Positions 49,257-57,228 of a DNA stretch of 64,000 bases are shown here, piece after piece (positions within the stretch are counted from its first letter, which is position 1; the number at the start of each line of letters is the position of its first letter). Source of the stretch: Collinsella aerofaciens (GTDB lineage: Bacteria > Actinomycetota > Coriobacteriia > Coriobacteriales > Coriobacteriaceae); NCBI RefSeq assembly GCF_028206795.1, contig NZ_JAQLFJ010000004.1, positions 4,571 to 68,570 of the forward strand, read 5' to 3'. The position numbers and the translations under genes were made by a program. Below the pieces are notes generated by a model that saw nothing but the letters and a program-made list of their open reading frames with translations, was not told where the DNA came from and searched no databases.

Positions 49257-50417
49257 ATGAAAAACCGTACGGTTTTGCTTTATATGACGTTTGTTTTTCT
49301 GTCGAACTTCAGCACCATTTTGTATTTTCTGACGGTTTACCTTGAATTCGTCGGATTCTCGATGGTGGCGATTTCTAGCATGATGATTGCATATCAAGTG
49401 AGCAAGTTCATCCTTGAAGTTCCCACTGGCTATATTGCCGATAGGTTTGGACGAAAGACAAGTGGTCTCGTTGGCGTCGTGGGGATGCTTGGATACTATG
49501 TCGCCCTGCTTCTCGTCCGTTCTCCTCTGCTTTTAATCGGCGCGTTTGCTCTCAAAGGTTTTGCCGTTGCATGTATGAGCGGATCCATAGAAGCGATTTA
49601 CATTGACAGCGTCTCTCAGGACCAGCTCGTAAGACTTAATGTCGTTGAGCGATTCATCTTCTATGTGTCTTATGCCCTCTCCGCTTGTGTGGGCGGTTTC
49701 ATTTCGTCCGCTGGCGCGTATCTCATTGGGCTTTCGGTCGATATCATCGCAATGGTGCTGACATTGGTTGTCGTTGTCTGTATTCCTGAGGTGAGAAGAG
49801 AGGGCACCGCGGTGACACCTGAGCATGGGATTAGCCCGAAGATGATCGGTGCTGCTATTGCGGGTAATGGCATTCTTCGGTCAGCGTTCATCATGGACTG
49901 TTCTCAAGCATTTGCTTTTGTCGCCCTGGAAGACTTTTTCTCACTGTTGCTTGCGGGTCGCGGAATGAATGCCGTCGCTTCGGGTGTGATCATTGCGGTC
50001 CAGCTCCTTGCCTCGGCCTCCATGGGGCTTATTGTGCCCAGTGTGATTGCTCATGTCGACAAGGGCCGTTTTGCGCGTATTTGCGGCATCGTGCGCCTTT
50101 CCCTGACTGCTCTATTTTTGATTCCCTTTACTCCGGTCTATTTGCTGCCCGTGTTCTATGTGTTGCAGACGGTCGCCTACTCGTTATTTGCTCCAATTAA
50201 ATACTCAATTTTTCAAAATGCTGTCGATTCATCGATGCGCTGTTCACTGATTTCGGTTCAAAGCCAGATGGTGGCGGTGGGTGCTGTTCTTTTCTATCTG
50301 CTCAACTCTGTGCTGAGTAGCGTTGCGGGCATTCGAGTCGTATTGCTTGTTGCGCTCGGGATTTCTTCCCTGGTGTATATCCCCGCGCTATTTCGTCTTA
50401 CAAGTCAAAGGCCATGA
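49257..50417 (+). CDS. MFS transporter
   Basis: A 386-residue membrane protein with about 12 hydrophobic helices. The loop between helices 2 and 3 is 'VPTGYIADRFGRKTSGL', the classic MFS motif A. It may export a drug or other small molecule; nothing in the sequence fixes the substrate. GGAGGGCGGAGC precedes ATG 49257. Like the LysR gene, it has lower GC and different codon use. A terminator follows at 50450. Confidence 0.8.
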   Translation: MKNRTVLLYMTFVFLSNFSTILYFLTVYLEFVGFSMVAISSMMIAYQVSKFILEVPTGYIADRFGRKTSGLVGVVGMLGYYVALLLVRSPLLLIGAFALKGFAVACMSGSIEAIYIDSVSQDQLVRLNVVERFIFYVSYALSACVGGFISSAGAYLIGLSVDIIAMVLTLVVVVCIPEVRREGTAVTPEHGISPKMIGAAIAGNGILRSAFIMDCSQAFAFVALEDFFSLLLAGRGMNAVASGVIIAVQLLASASMGLIVPSVIAHVDKGRFARICGIVRLSLTALFLIPFTPVYLLPVFYVLQTVAYSLFAPIKYSIFQNAVDSSMRCSLISVQSQMVAVGAVLFYLLNSVLSSVAGIRVVLLVALGISSLVYIPALFRLTSQRP

Positions 50418-50449
50418 GTATTTGGGCACCGATAACTTATATATCAACG

Positions 50450-50486
50450 CAATAAACCCGAGCGCGAGGGCGTTTGGGTTTATTAT
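50450..50486 (+). terminator. terminator after the MFS gene
   Basis: CAATAAACCC pairs with GGGTTTATT(ATTG) around 16 bases, and TTTATTATT makes a U-rich end. Confidence 0.6.
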
Positions 50487-50537
50487 TGAAGCGTATGTAA
50501 CCTGGCGGCGCCACACCGCCTGTTAGTAGGGAGACAC

Positions 50538-51716
50538 ATGAACGTTCTGGTCGTCAACGCAGGATCTTCGACCCTTAAGTATCAGGTCATCGATACCAAG
50601 TCCCACAAGGTGTCCGCAAAGGGCTCCTGCGAGCGCGTCTGCTTTACCGGCGGCACCTTCACCCACGCTGCCAACGGCTCCAAGAAGGTGACCGAGAACA
50701 TCGAGTTCCCCGACCACAAGGTCGCCATCGAGGTCGTCCTGAAGGACCTTGAGGCCAACGGCGTCAAGATCGAGGGTATCGGCCACCGTATCGTTCAGGG
50801 CGGTTGGTACTTCGGTGATTCCTCCCTCGTCGACGAGGACGTCCTCGCCAAGATCCGCGAGGTCGCTCCGCTCGCCCCGCTGCACAATAACCCCGAGGCC
50901 AACGTTATCGAGTACTGCCTGGAGCAGTATCCCGACCTGCCCAACGTCACGGTCTATGACACCGCTTTCCACTTCAACATGCCCGAGGTCGCCAAGACTT
51001 ACGCTCTGCCCAAGGATGTTTGCGACAAGCTGCACATCCGTAAGTACGGCGCCCACGGCACCAGCTACCGCTACATCTCCAAGAAGGTCGCCGAGATGAC
51101 CAACGGCGGGGCCCGCAAGGTCGTCGTGTGCCATATCGGCTCCGGCGCTTCCCTGTGCGCCATCGAGGACGGCAAGTGCATGGACACCACCATGGGCTTG
51201 ACGCCGCTCGACGGCGTCATGATGGGCACCCGCTGCGGCTCCATCGACCCGGCTACCGTGTGCTACCTGCAGCGCGAGGGCGGCTACACCTTCGACGAGG
51301 TCGACGAGATGATGAACAAGAAGTCCGGCCTTTTGGCTGTGACCGGCGGCAAGACCAACGACTGCCGCAACGTCGAGGAGCTCGCTGCCGCTGGCGACCC
51401 CGAGGCTCAGCTCGCCTTCGACATGTTTGTCTACAAGATTGCCGCCAAGGCTGCCGAGATGGCCACTTCTATGTGCGGTATGGACACCCTGGTCTTTACC
51501 GCCGGCATCGGCGAGCACGCTCCGGCCGTCCGCGCCGGCGTTGCCGACCGTCTGGCCTTTATGGGCGTCAAGATGGATCATGCCCGCAACGCCCTGCGTG
51601 GTGACGGCGCTTGGTGCCTGTCTGCCAAGGATTCCAAGGTTAAGATTTTCGTTATCCCCACGGACGAGGAGTTCATGATCGCTTCCGACGTCGAGCGCAT
51701 CGTCAACGGCAAGTAA
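50538..51716 (+). CDS. acetate kinase paralogue 1, divergent active site
   Basis: A 392-residue acetate kinase family protein, with codon bias of an abundant protein. 'VLVVNAGSSTLKYQ' and 'GIGHRIVQGG' are intact. Three otherwise conserved positions differ from the neighbouring paralogue and, as I remember, from Methanosarcina AckA: 'HGTSYRY' (Tyr177 for His), 'CHIGSGAS' (Ser202 for Asn) and 'GIGEHAP' (His327 for Asn). The Asn and His positions line the phosphoryl and nucleotide sites. Glu in 'TDEEFMIA' is kept. It may act on another acyl group or phosphoryl donor, or have a reduced rate. AGGGAGAC precedes the ATG. Confidence 0.82.
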   Translation: MNVLVVNAGSSTLKYQVIDTKSHKVSAKGSCERVCFTGGTFTHAANGSKKVTENIEFPDHKVAIEVVLKDLEANGVKIEGIGHRIVQGGWYFGDSSLVDEDVLAKIREVAPLAPLHNNPEANVIEYCLEQYPDLPNVTVYDTAFHFNMPEVAKTYALPKDVCDKLHIRKYGAHGTSYRYISKKVAEMTNGGARKVVVCHIGSGASLCAIEDGKCMDTTMGLTPLDGVMMGTRCGSIDPATVCYLQREGGYTFDEVDEMMNKKSGLLAVTGGKTNDCRNVEELAAAGDPEAQLAFDMFVYKIAAKAAEMATSMCGMDTLVFTAGIGEHAPAVRAGVADRLAFMGVKMDHARNALRGDGAWCLSAKDSKVKIFVIPTDEEFMIASDVERIVNGK

Positions 51717-51720
51717 TTGC

Positions 51721-51766
51721 AAAAGGGGAGGGGCTGGACGACCGAGCGCCGTTCGGCCCCTCTTTT
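51721..51766 (+). terminator. terminator after acetate kinase 1
   Basis: AAAAGGGGAGGGGC pairs imperfectly with GGCCCCTCTTTT around a loop of about 20 bases, ending in TTTT. Confidence 0.6.
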
Positions 51767-51880
51767 GTGCTCGTTGGGCGATATGCCTGATAGTTATTTA
51801 TTAAGTTGTGATAACTTCTTATTAACATGCGGCCGCCTTAAGGGGTCTGCGCCGACCGTATCGCACTGCAAAGGAGTCTC

Positions 51881-53059
51881 ATGAACGTACTTGTTGTCAA
51901 CGCCGGTAGCTCAAGCCTTAAATATCAGCTTTTGGATACCGATTCCCGCGAGGTTTTCGCCAAGGGCAACTGCGAACGTATCGGTTCGGACATGGGCATC
52001 TTTGGCCACTCCGAGAACGGTGGCGCCAAGCAGACCGAGGAGGTCCCTTTCCCCGATCATCGCTCTGCTATCGCTCGCGTGCTCGAGGAGCTCGAGAAGA
52101 CCGACTTTACGATTGATGGCATTGGCCATCGTATCGTTCAGGGCGGCTGGCACTTCGATGATTCCGCAGTTGTCGACGACGAGGTTATGGCCAAGATTCT
52201 TGAGGTGGCACCGCTTGCTCCGCTGCACAACTACGGCGAGGCCGCAGCAATCGAGTATTGCCGCGAGAAGTATCCGGAGCTGCCCAACGTCGCCGTCTTC
52301 GATACCTCGTTCCACATGACCATGCCCGAGGTCGCCTATACCTACGCGCTGCCCAAGGACGTGTGCGACAAGTACCACGTGCGCAAGTACGGCGCCCACG
52401 GCACGAGCCACCGCTATGAGTGGGTGATGGCCAAGGAGATCCTGGGTTCGCGCTGCCACCGTCTGCTTTCGTGCCATTTGGGTAACGGTGCTTCGCTCGC
52501 TGCTATCGAGGACGGCGTGTGCCGCGACACCACGATGGGCCTCACGCCGCTCGACGGCCTGATGATGGGCACTCGCTGTGGTTCCATTGATCCTGCCACC
52601 GTGTGCTACCTCCAGCGCGAGGGCGGCTACAGCTATCAGGAAGTCGATGACATGATGAACAAGCAGTCTGGTCTGCTTGCCATCTCGGGCATCTCCAACG
52701 ACGCCCGCGACATCCGTACACGCGCCTCCGAGGGCGACGAGCGCTGCCTGCTCGCCTTCGATATGTTCGCCTACAAGGCCATGCAGCAGGCCGGCTCCAT
52801 GATCGCTTCCATGGCGGGCGTGGACACCATTACCTTTACCGCCGGCATTGGCGAGAACGACTGGTCGATCCGCAAGGCCTTCTGCGACTGCTTTGAGTGG
52901 CTGGGCGTGCGCATCGACAACAACAAGAACCGCGAGGCCGTGGGCAACGGCCCACAGGTCATCAGCGCCGCCGGTTCCGCCGTCACGGTCATGGTCATCC
53001 CCACCGACGAGGAATACATGATCGCCCACGACGTTGAGCGTCTGACCAAGAACAACTAA
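51881..53059 (+). CDS. ackA: acetate kinase (canonical paralogue 2)
   Basis: A 392-residue acetate kinase with canonical active-site motifs: 'VLVVNAGSSSLKYQ', 'HGTSHRYE', 'CHLGNGAS', 'GTRCGSIDPAT' and 'TAGIGENDWSIR'. It makes ATP and acetate from acetyl phosphate. It is similar in length and sequence to the upstream paralogue, so the two arose by tandem duplication. GGAG precedes ATG 51881. A small inverted repeat (AAGTT-GTGAT-AACTT, 51803-51817) in the promoter region may be an operator. Pta, which makes its substrate, is encoded convergently downstream. Confidence 0.92.
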   Translation: MNVLVVNAGSSSLKYQLLDTDSREVFAKGNCERIGSDMGIFGHSENGGAKQTEEVPFPDHRSAIARVLEELEKTDFTIDGIGHRIVQGGWHFDDSAVVDDEVMAKILEVAPLAPLHNYGEAAAIEYCREKYPELPNVAVFDTSFHMTMPEVAYTYALPKDVCDKYHVRKYGAHGTSHRYEWVMAKEILGSRCHRLLSCHLGNGASLAAIEDGVCRDTTMGLTPLDGLMMGTRCGSIDPATVCYLQREGGYSYQEVDDMMNKQSGLLAISGISNDARDIRTRASEGDERCLLAFDMFAYKAMQQAGSMIASMAGVDTITFTAGIGENDWSIRKAFCDCFEWLGVRIDNNKNREAVGNGPQVISAAGSAVTVMVIPTDEEYMIAHDVERLTKNN

Positions 53060-53081
53060 CGCGCGCATTTGCAAGTAAACG

Positions 53082-53117
53082 AAAGGCCTCCAGAGCAACA
53101 GCTCCGGAGGCCTTTTT
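53082..53117 (+). terminator. rho-independent terminator after ackA
   Basis: AAAGGCCTCC pairs with GGAGGCCTTT around 14 bases; T residues continue to 53117. The rest of 53120-53265 shows no frame or clear structure. Confidence 0.85.
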
Positions 53118-53265
53118 GCTAGCAGGCGGAAATTCCAGTCCCAAAGTGACCATCGCCGGCAACGCCTGCACTTCCAGCAACGGAACCCGACCATTCAGAT
53201 CCTCAGCTCCAGCTCGTAGCCAAGCCGCCGTCCACTCCAGATGCCCTGAATGCCACGTGACGGTA

Positions 53266-53396
53266 GAAGGCAGCGCAGGTTAACCCCTGAAAACACTCCG
53301 CAGACCAGAAACGCCCCCGTTCGTAGCTCCGAAGGAGCAGAACGGGGGCGTTTCATTGGTCGAGGACGTTTTCAGGGGTTAACCTGCGCTGCCTTC
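53266..53396 (-). repeat. nested palindromic RNA element, copy A (3' of pta)
   Basis: The outer arms 53266-53294 and 53368-53396 are perfect 29-base complements. Inside, 53308-53322 and 53340-53354 are perfect 15-base complements, closed by GCTCC/GGAGC. On the minus strand (sense of pta, which ends 17 bases upstream) the junctions read GTCCT after the outer 5' arm and TGCGGA before the outer 3' arm. The same junction motifs occur in copies B and C. There is no U-tract, so it is not a standard terminator. Confidence 0.7.
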
Positions 53397-53412
53397 GGCG
53401 GGGATATGTCTG

Positions 53413-54393
53413 CTACTCAGCCATCTGAGCCTGGACGGCGGTGATGGCCACGACACCCACGATGTCGTCGGCAGAGCAGCCGCGCGACAGGTCGTTGACC
53501 GGCTTGGCGATGCCCTGCAGGATGGGGCCGTAGGCGTCAGCGCCAGCGAAGCGCTGGACCAGCTTGTAGCCGATGTTGCCTGCCTCGAGGTCGGGGAACA
53601 CGAGCACGTTGGCCTTACCGGCGACGGAGGAGCCGGGAGCCTTGAGCTGGGCGACGGTGGGGACGATAGCGGCATCGAGCTGCAGGTCGCCGTCGATGGC
53701 GAGCTCGGGAGCCTTCTCCTTGCAGAACTTCACGGCCTCCTGGACCTTCTTGGCGACCTCGCCACCGGCGGAGCCCATGGTGGAGTAGGAGAGCATGGCC
53801 ACGTGCGGCTCAACATTGCCCATGAAGGTGGACCAGGAGTGGGCCGAGGCGATGGCGATCTCGGAGAGCTCGTCGGAGGACGGGTTGATATTGAGGCCGC
53901 AGTCGGCGAAGATCAGCGTGCCGTCGGTACCGAACTGCGGGGTGTCGGTGCACATCACGAAGAAGGCCGAGACCAGCTTGGTGCCCGGAGCGGTCTTGAG
54001 GATCTGCAGCGCGGGGCGCAGGGTGTCGGCGGTGGAGTGACAGGCACCGGAGACCAGGCCGTCGGCGTCGCCCATCTTGACCATCATGGTGCCAAAGTAG
54101 GTGGCGTCCATCACCTGGGCGCGAGCCTGTTCGATGGTAACGCCCTTCTTGGCGCGGAGCTCGGCAAACTTCTGCGCGTACTCCTCGTGCTTCTCGGCGT
54201 TGCGCGGATCGATGACGGTGGCGCCGGGGACGTTGATCTCGTTGGGATCGCCCAGGATGACGATGTTGGCCAGGCCCTCCTCGATGATTTTGTTTGCCGC
54301 GACGATGGTACGCGGATCCTCGCCCTCGGGCAGGACGATGGTCTTAAGGTCGGCCTTGGCGGCAGACTTCATACGGTTTAGGAAATCGCTCAT
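53413..54393 (-). CDS. pta: phosphate acetyltransferase
   Basis: A 326-residue short-form Pta. 'MKSAAKADLKTIVLPEGEDPRTI' at the N terminus, 'VKMGDADGLVSGACHSTADTLRPALQIL' and 'MLSYSTMGSAGG' are typical. It interconverts acetyl-CoA and acetyl phosphate, working with the acetate kinase encoded convergently. An upstream hairpin (54446-54468) lies in its leader. The gene ends next to nested palindrome copy A. Confidence 0.93.
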   Translation of the reverse strand: MSDFLNRMKSAAKADLKTIVLPEGEDPRTIVAANKIIEEGLANIVILGDPNEINVPGATVIDPRNAEKHEEYAQKFAELRAKKGVTIEQARAQVMDATYFGTMMVKMGDADGLVSGACHSTADTLRPALQILKTAPGTKLVSAFFVMCTDTPQFGTDGTLIFADCGLNINPSSDELSEIAIASAHSWSTFMGNVEPHVAMLSYSTMGSAGGEVAKKVQEAVKFCKEKAPELAIDGDLQLDAAIVPTVAQLKAPGSSVAGKANVLVFPDLEAGNIGYKLVQRFAGADAYGPILQGIAKPVNDLSRGCSADDIVGVVAITAVQAQMAE

Positions 54394-54445
54394 GATACTC
54401 CTTACAAGCGTTTCGCTAAGCTCCAGGCCCTCGGCTGTACACGAA

Positions 54446-54468
54446 TAAACCCGCTGCTAGCGGGTTTA
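54446..54468 (-). promoter_or_regulatory. 10-bp stem in the pta leader
   Basis: TAAACCCGCT pairs perfectly with AGCGGGTTTA around a three-base loop, 53 bases before the pta start on the minus strand. It could stabilise the mRNA or attenuate transcription. Confidence 0.4.
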
Positions 54469-54520
54469 CCTTACAATTATGTACGCCGCGGTGCTTGAGC
54501 TTTCCTTGTGTGGCAAGCTC

Positions 54521-54546
54521 ATTATAGGACGCATTAGCGCTATAAT
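54521..54546. promoter_or_regulatory. divergent -10 boxes of pta and glf
   Basis: TATAAT on the plus strand at 54541-54546 and TATAAT on the minus strand at 54526-54521 face away from each other. No good -35 hexamer is seen for either. Confidence 0.4.
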
Positions 54547-54625
54547 CGCTCTGATAAATATGTCTCGACGTATGTTCGAGAAAAAGCCCAGTTAAAAAGC
54601 GTGTGGCTTTTGACAAGGAGTATCG

Positions 54626-55828
54626 ATGCAGATTACCTCAGGCCTGCCTGAAGGCTTTAATGCCGGTGCGTATGACATGATCGTTGTCGGCGCCGGTTAT
54701 GCCGGTGCCGTTTGCGCCCGCCGTCTTGCCGAAACTATCGGCTATCGTGTTGCCGTTTTGGAGCGTCGCGGCCACATCGCGGGTAATGCCTACGACTGCG
54801 CTGACGAGGCCGGAATCCTGGTCCACGAGTACGGTCCGCACATCTATCACACTTTTAACGAGCGCGTCCATAACTTCCTGTCGCGCTTTACCAAGTGGAC
54901 GGACTACCAGCACAAGGTGCTCGCCAACATCAACGGCACCCTTATGCCCGTGCCCTTTAACCACGCGAGCCTCAAGCTCGCCTTTGGCGATGAGCGCGGC
55001 GAGGAGCTGTACCAAAAGCTCGTGGAGACTTTTGGCAAGGACGTCAAGGTGCCCATTATGGAGCTGCGCAAGAAGAACGACCCGGATCTTGCCGAGGTCG
55101 CCGATTATGTCTACGAGAATGTCTTTTTGCATTACACCATGAAGCAGTGGGGCCAGACGCCCGACCAGATCGACCCCTCGATCACCGGCCGCGTTCCCGT
55201 CTTTGTGGGCGATGACGATCGCTACTTCCCGCAGGCTCCTTTCCAGGGCATGCCGCAGGACGGCTATACCGCGCTGTTCGAGCATATGCTCGATCACGAT
55301 CTGATCGACGTATTCTGTGACGTAGACGCCCGTGACCTCTTTGAAATCGACGAGACCACCGTCAAGATCGACGGCAAGGTCTATGGTGGCGAGATCGTCT
55401 ACACCGGTCCACTCGACGAGCTGTTCAACCTCGACCTGGGCGCTCTGCCGTACCGCACGCTCGATATGAAGTTCGAGACGCTCGATATGGACCAGTTCCA
55501 GCCCGTGGGCACCGTCAACTACACCACGAGCGAGGACTATACGCGCATCACCGAGTTCAAGAACATGACCGGTCAGGTTTTGCCCGGCAAGACCACCATC
55601 ATGAAGGAGTACTCCAAGGCATATACGCCCGGCTCGGGCGAGACGCCGTACTACGCCATCCTGGAGCCCGAGAACCGTGAGCTCTACGAGCGCTATCTTG
55701 AGCGCGTTCAGAACCTGACGAACTTCCACCCAGTGGGTCGTCTGGCCGAGTATCGTTACTACGATATGGACGCCGTGACCAATTCTGCCCTCGATCTTTC
55801 GGATGAGATTATCGCCTGCCATGCATAA
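54626..55828 (+). CDS. glf: UDP-galactopyranose mutase
   Basis: A 400-residue FAD enzyme. 'MIVVGAGYAGAVCARRLAE' is the dinucleotide loop, 'AGNAYD' the flavin contact, and 'EYGPHIYHT' and 'YTGPLDELF' are Glf landmarks. It converts UDP-galactopyranose to UDP-galactofuranose for cell-surface glycans. AAGGAG precedes ATG 54626. It overlaps the glycosyltransferase gene by eight bases, so the two are coupled and probably act in one glycan pathway. Confidence 0.92.
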   Translation: MQITSGLPEGFNAGAYDMIVVGAGYAGAVCARRLAETIGYRVAVLERRGHIAGNAYDCADEAGILVHEYGPHIYHTFNERVHNFLSRFTKWTDYQHKVLANINGTLMPVPFNHASLKLAFGDERGEELYQKLVETFGKDVKVPIMELRKKNDPDLAEVADYVYENVFLHYTMKQWGQTPDQIDPSITGRVPVFVGDDDRYFPQAPFQGMPQDGYTALFEHMLDHDLIDVFCDVDARDLFEIDETTVKIDGKVYGGEIVYTGPLDELFNLDLGALPYRTLDMKFETLDMDQFQPVGTVNYTTSEDYTRITEFKNMTGQVLPGKTTIMKEYSKAYTPGSGETPYYAILEPENRELYERYLERVQNLTNFHPVGRLAEYRYYDMDAVTNSALDLSDEIIACHA

Positions 55829-56852
55829 AGTCATAACATTCGGTATTCCCTCGTATAACGCCGCCAAGGATATGGACCATTGCATCACCTCCATCTTGGA
55901 GGGGAGCAATTACGCCACCGATATCGAGATTATCGTGGTGGACGACGGCTCCAAGGACGAGACGGCCGCCAAGGCCGACGAGTGGGAGGCCCGTTATCCT
56001 GGAATCATCCGCGCGGTGCACCAGGAGAATGGCGGCCACGGTATCGCCGTCCTCTCGGGCCTGCGTGAGGCGCATGGTACGTACTATAAGGTCGTTGACT
56101 CGGACGACTGGCTCGACGGTGCGGCGCTTTCGACCATGCTGTCGATTCTGCGTGGCTTTGAGGAGCGCGACCAGCGCGTCGACCTGTTTATCTCGAACTA
56201 CGTGTACGAGAAGGTTTACGAGGGCACGCATACCGCTATTGGCTACAAGTTTGCCCTGCCGCGCAAAAAGATTTTCTCTTGGGACCAGATCGGACACTTC
56301 CGTCCCGATCAGAACCTGCTTATGCACAGCCTGTGCTATCGCACCGATGTGCTGCGTGAGTCCAATCTGCCTATGCCGGCACACACGTTCTACGTGGATA
56401 ATATCTACGCATACGTGCCGCTGCCGCGCTGCAAGACCATGTACTACGCCGACATCGACCTCTATCGCTACTTTATCGGTCGCGAGGGCCAGAGCGTCAA
56501 TGAGGCCACGATGGTCAAGCGCCTGGGTCAGCAGTTCCACGTAACGCGCATCATGATGGAATCGTTCCACCTGTACCAGGACGTTGAGTCCTCGCGTCTG
56601 CGTTCGTACATGATGGGCTACTTCACCATGATGATGGCGATTTGCTCGGTGCTCACCAAGCTTTCCGAGGAAGATTGTGCCGATGAGCGCCTGAAGACGC
56701 TGTGGAAGGACCTGAAGGAGTACGACGAGCGCATGTATCGTCGCGCTCGCTACGGCGTGGTCGGGTTCTTCACTAACCTCCGCGGTCGTGCCGGAGACAA
56801 AACCACACTCGGCCTATACCGTCTTGCCTCAAAGATCTTCAAATTCAACTAA
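55821..56852 (+). CDS. family 2 glycosyltransferase
   Basis: A 343-residue GT-A fold glycosyltransferase. 'ITFGIPSYNAAKDMDHCI' at the N terminus, 'IIVVDDGSKDETAAKAD' and 'YYKVVDSDDWLDG' (metal-binding DxD-like) are typical of GT2. There is no membrane helix at the N terminus. It overlaps glf, so it may transfer galactofuranose onto a surface polymer. The ATG at 55821 lies within the glf stop region (ATGCATAA). Nested palindrome copy B follows 33 bases after the stop. Confidence 0.85.
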   Translation: MHKVITFGIPSYNAAKDMDHCITSILEGSNYATDIEIIVVDDGSKDETAAKADEWEARYPGIIRAVHQENGGHGIAVLSGLREAHGTYYKVVDSDDWLDGAALSTMLSILRGFEERDQRVDLFISNYVYEKVYEGTHTAIGYKFALPRKKIFSWDQIGHFRPDQNLLMHSLCYRTDVLRESNLPMPAHTFYVDNIYAYVPLPRCKTMYYADIDLYRYFIGREGQSVNEATMVKRLGQQFHVTRIMMESFHLYQDVESSRLRSYMMGYFTMMMAICSVLTKLSEEDCADERLKTLWKDLKEYDERMYRRARYGVVGFFTNLRGRAGDKTTLGLYRLASKIFKFN

Positions 56853-56884
56853 CTGCCGAGTAATCGCTGCTGTTAGGTTGACTG

Positions 56885-56994
56885 GGCCCCTTGGCCTTTA
56901 GTTTGCTACTGCGAACAGTCCTGCTCGCACGGAAAGCACATTAAGTGCTTTCCGGCTCGTGCGGAACTTGTATCAAACTAACGGCCAAGGGGCC
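56885..56994 (+). repeat. nested palindromic RNA element, copy B (3' of the glycosyltransferase)
   Basis: Outer arms 56885-56909 and 56970-56994 pair at 23 of 25 positions. The inner hairpin 56931-56953 is GGAAAGCAC-ATTAA-GTGCTTTCC. ACAGTCCT lies on the 5' side and TGCGGAACT on the 3' side, as in copy C. Read in the sense of the upstream + gene. No T-run follows. Confidence 0.7.
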
Positions 56995-57087
56995 TCTGCT
57001 ATAAGAATCGATTGTCAGGTTAGTTGAATTTGAAGACCTTAGACGCGCGGTACACAGGGGCCTGAGCTGAAAAGAATAAGGTTGGAA

Positions 57088-57216
57088 GTCGGTCGGAGGC
57101 GGGCGGGCATTACGTTTGTCGCGAGTTCCGCATGCAAAGAAGGCCACTTAATGTGGCCTTCGTTTTGCATAGGACTGTAGAGCAGCAAACGTAATGCCCG
57201 CCCGCCTCCGACCGAC
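57088..57216 (-). repeat. nested palindromic RNA element, copy C (3' of the P1 peptidase)
   Basis: Outer arms 57088-57118 and 57186-57216 are perfect 31-base complements. The inner hairpin 57132-57170 contains CACATTAAGTG when read on the minus strand, identical to the loop region of copy B. ACAGTCCT and TGCGGAACT occur at the same places as in copy B. It begins 13 bases after the P1 peptidase stop, on that gene's strand. Copies B and C share these motifs but not their outer arms. Confidence 0.7.
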
Positions 57217-57228
57217 GGACGAGTGAGA

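Noticed and set aside
53266..57216. Insertion sequence ends or attachment sites
   Set aside because: There is no transposase, target duplication or shared outer-arm sequence; arms differ between copies while inner motifs are kept.
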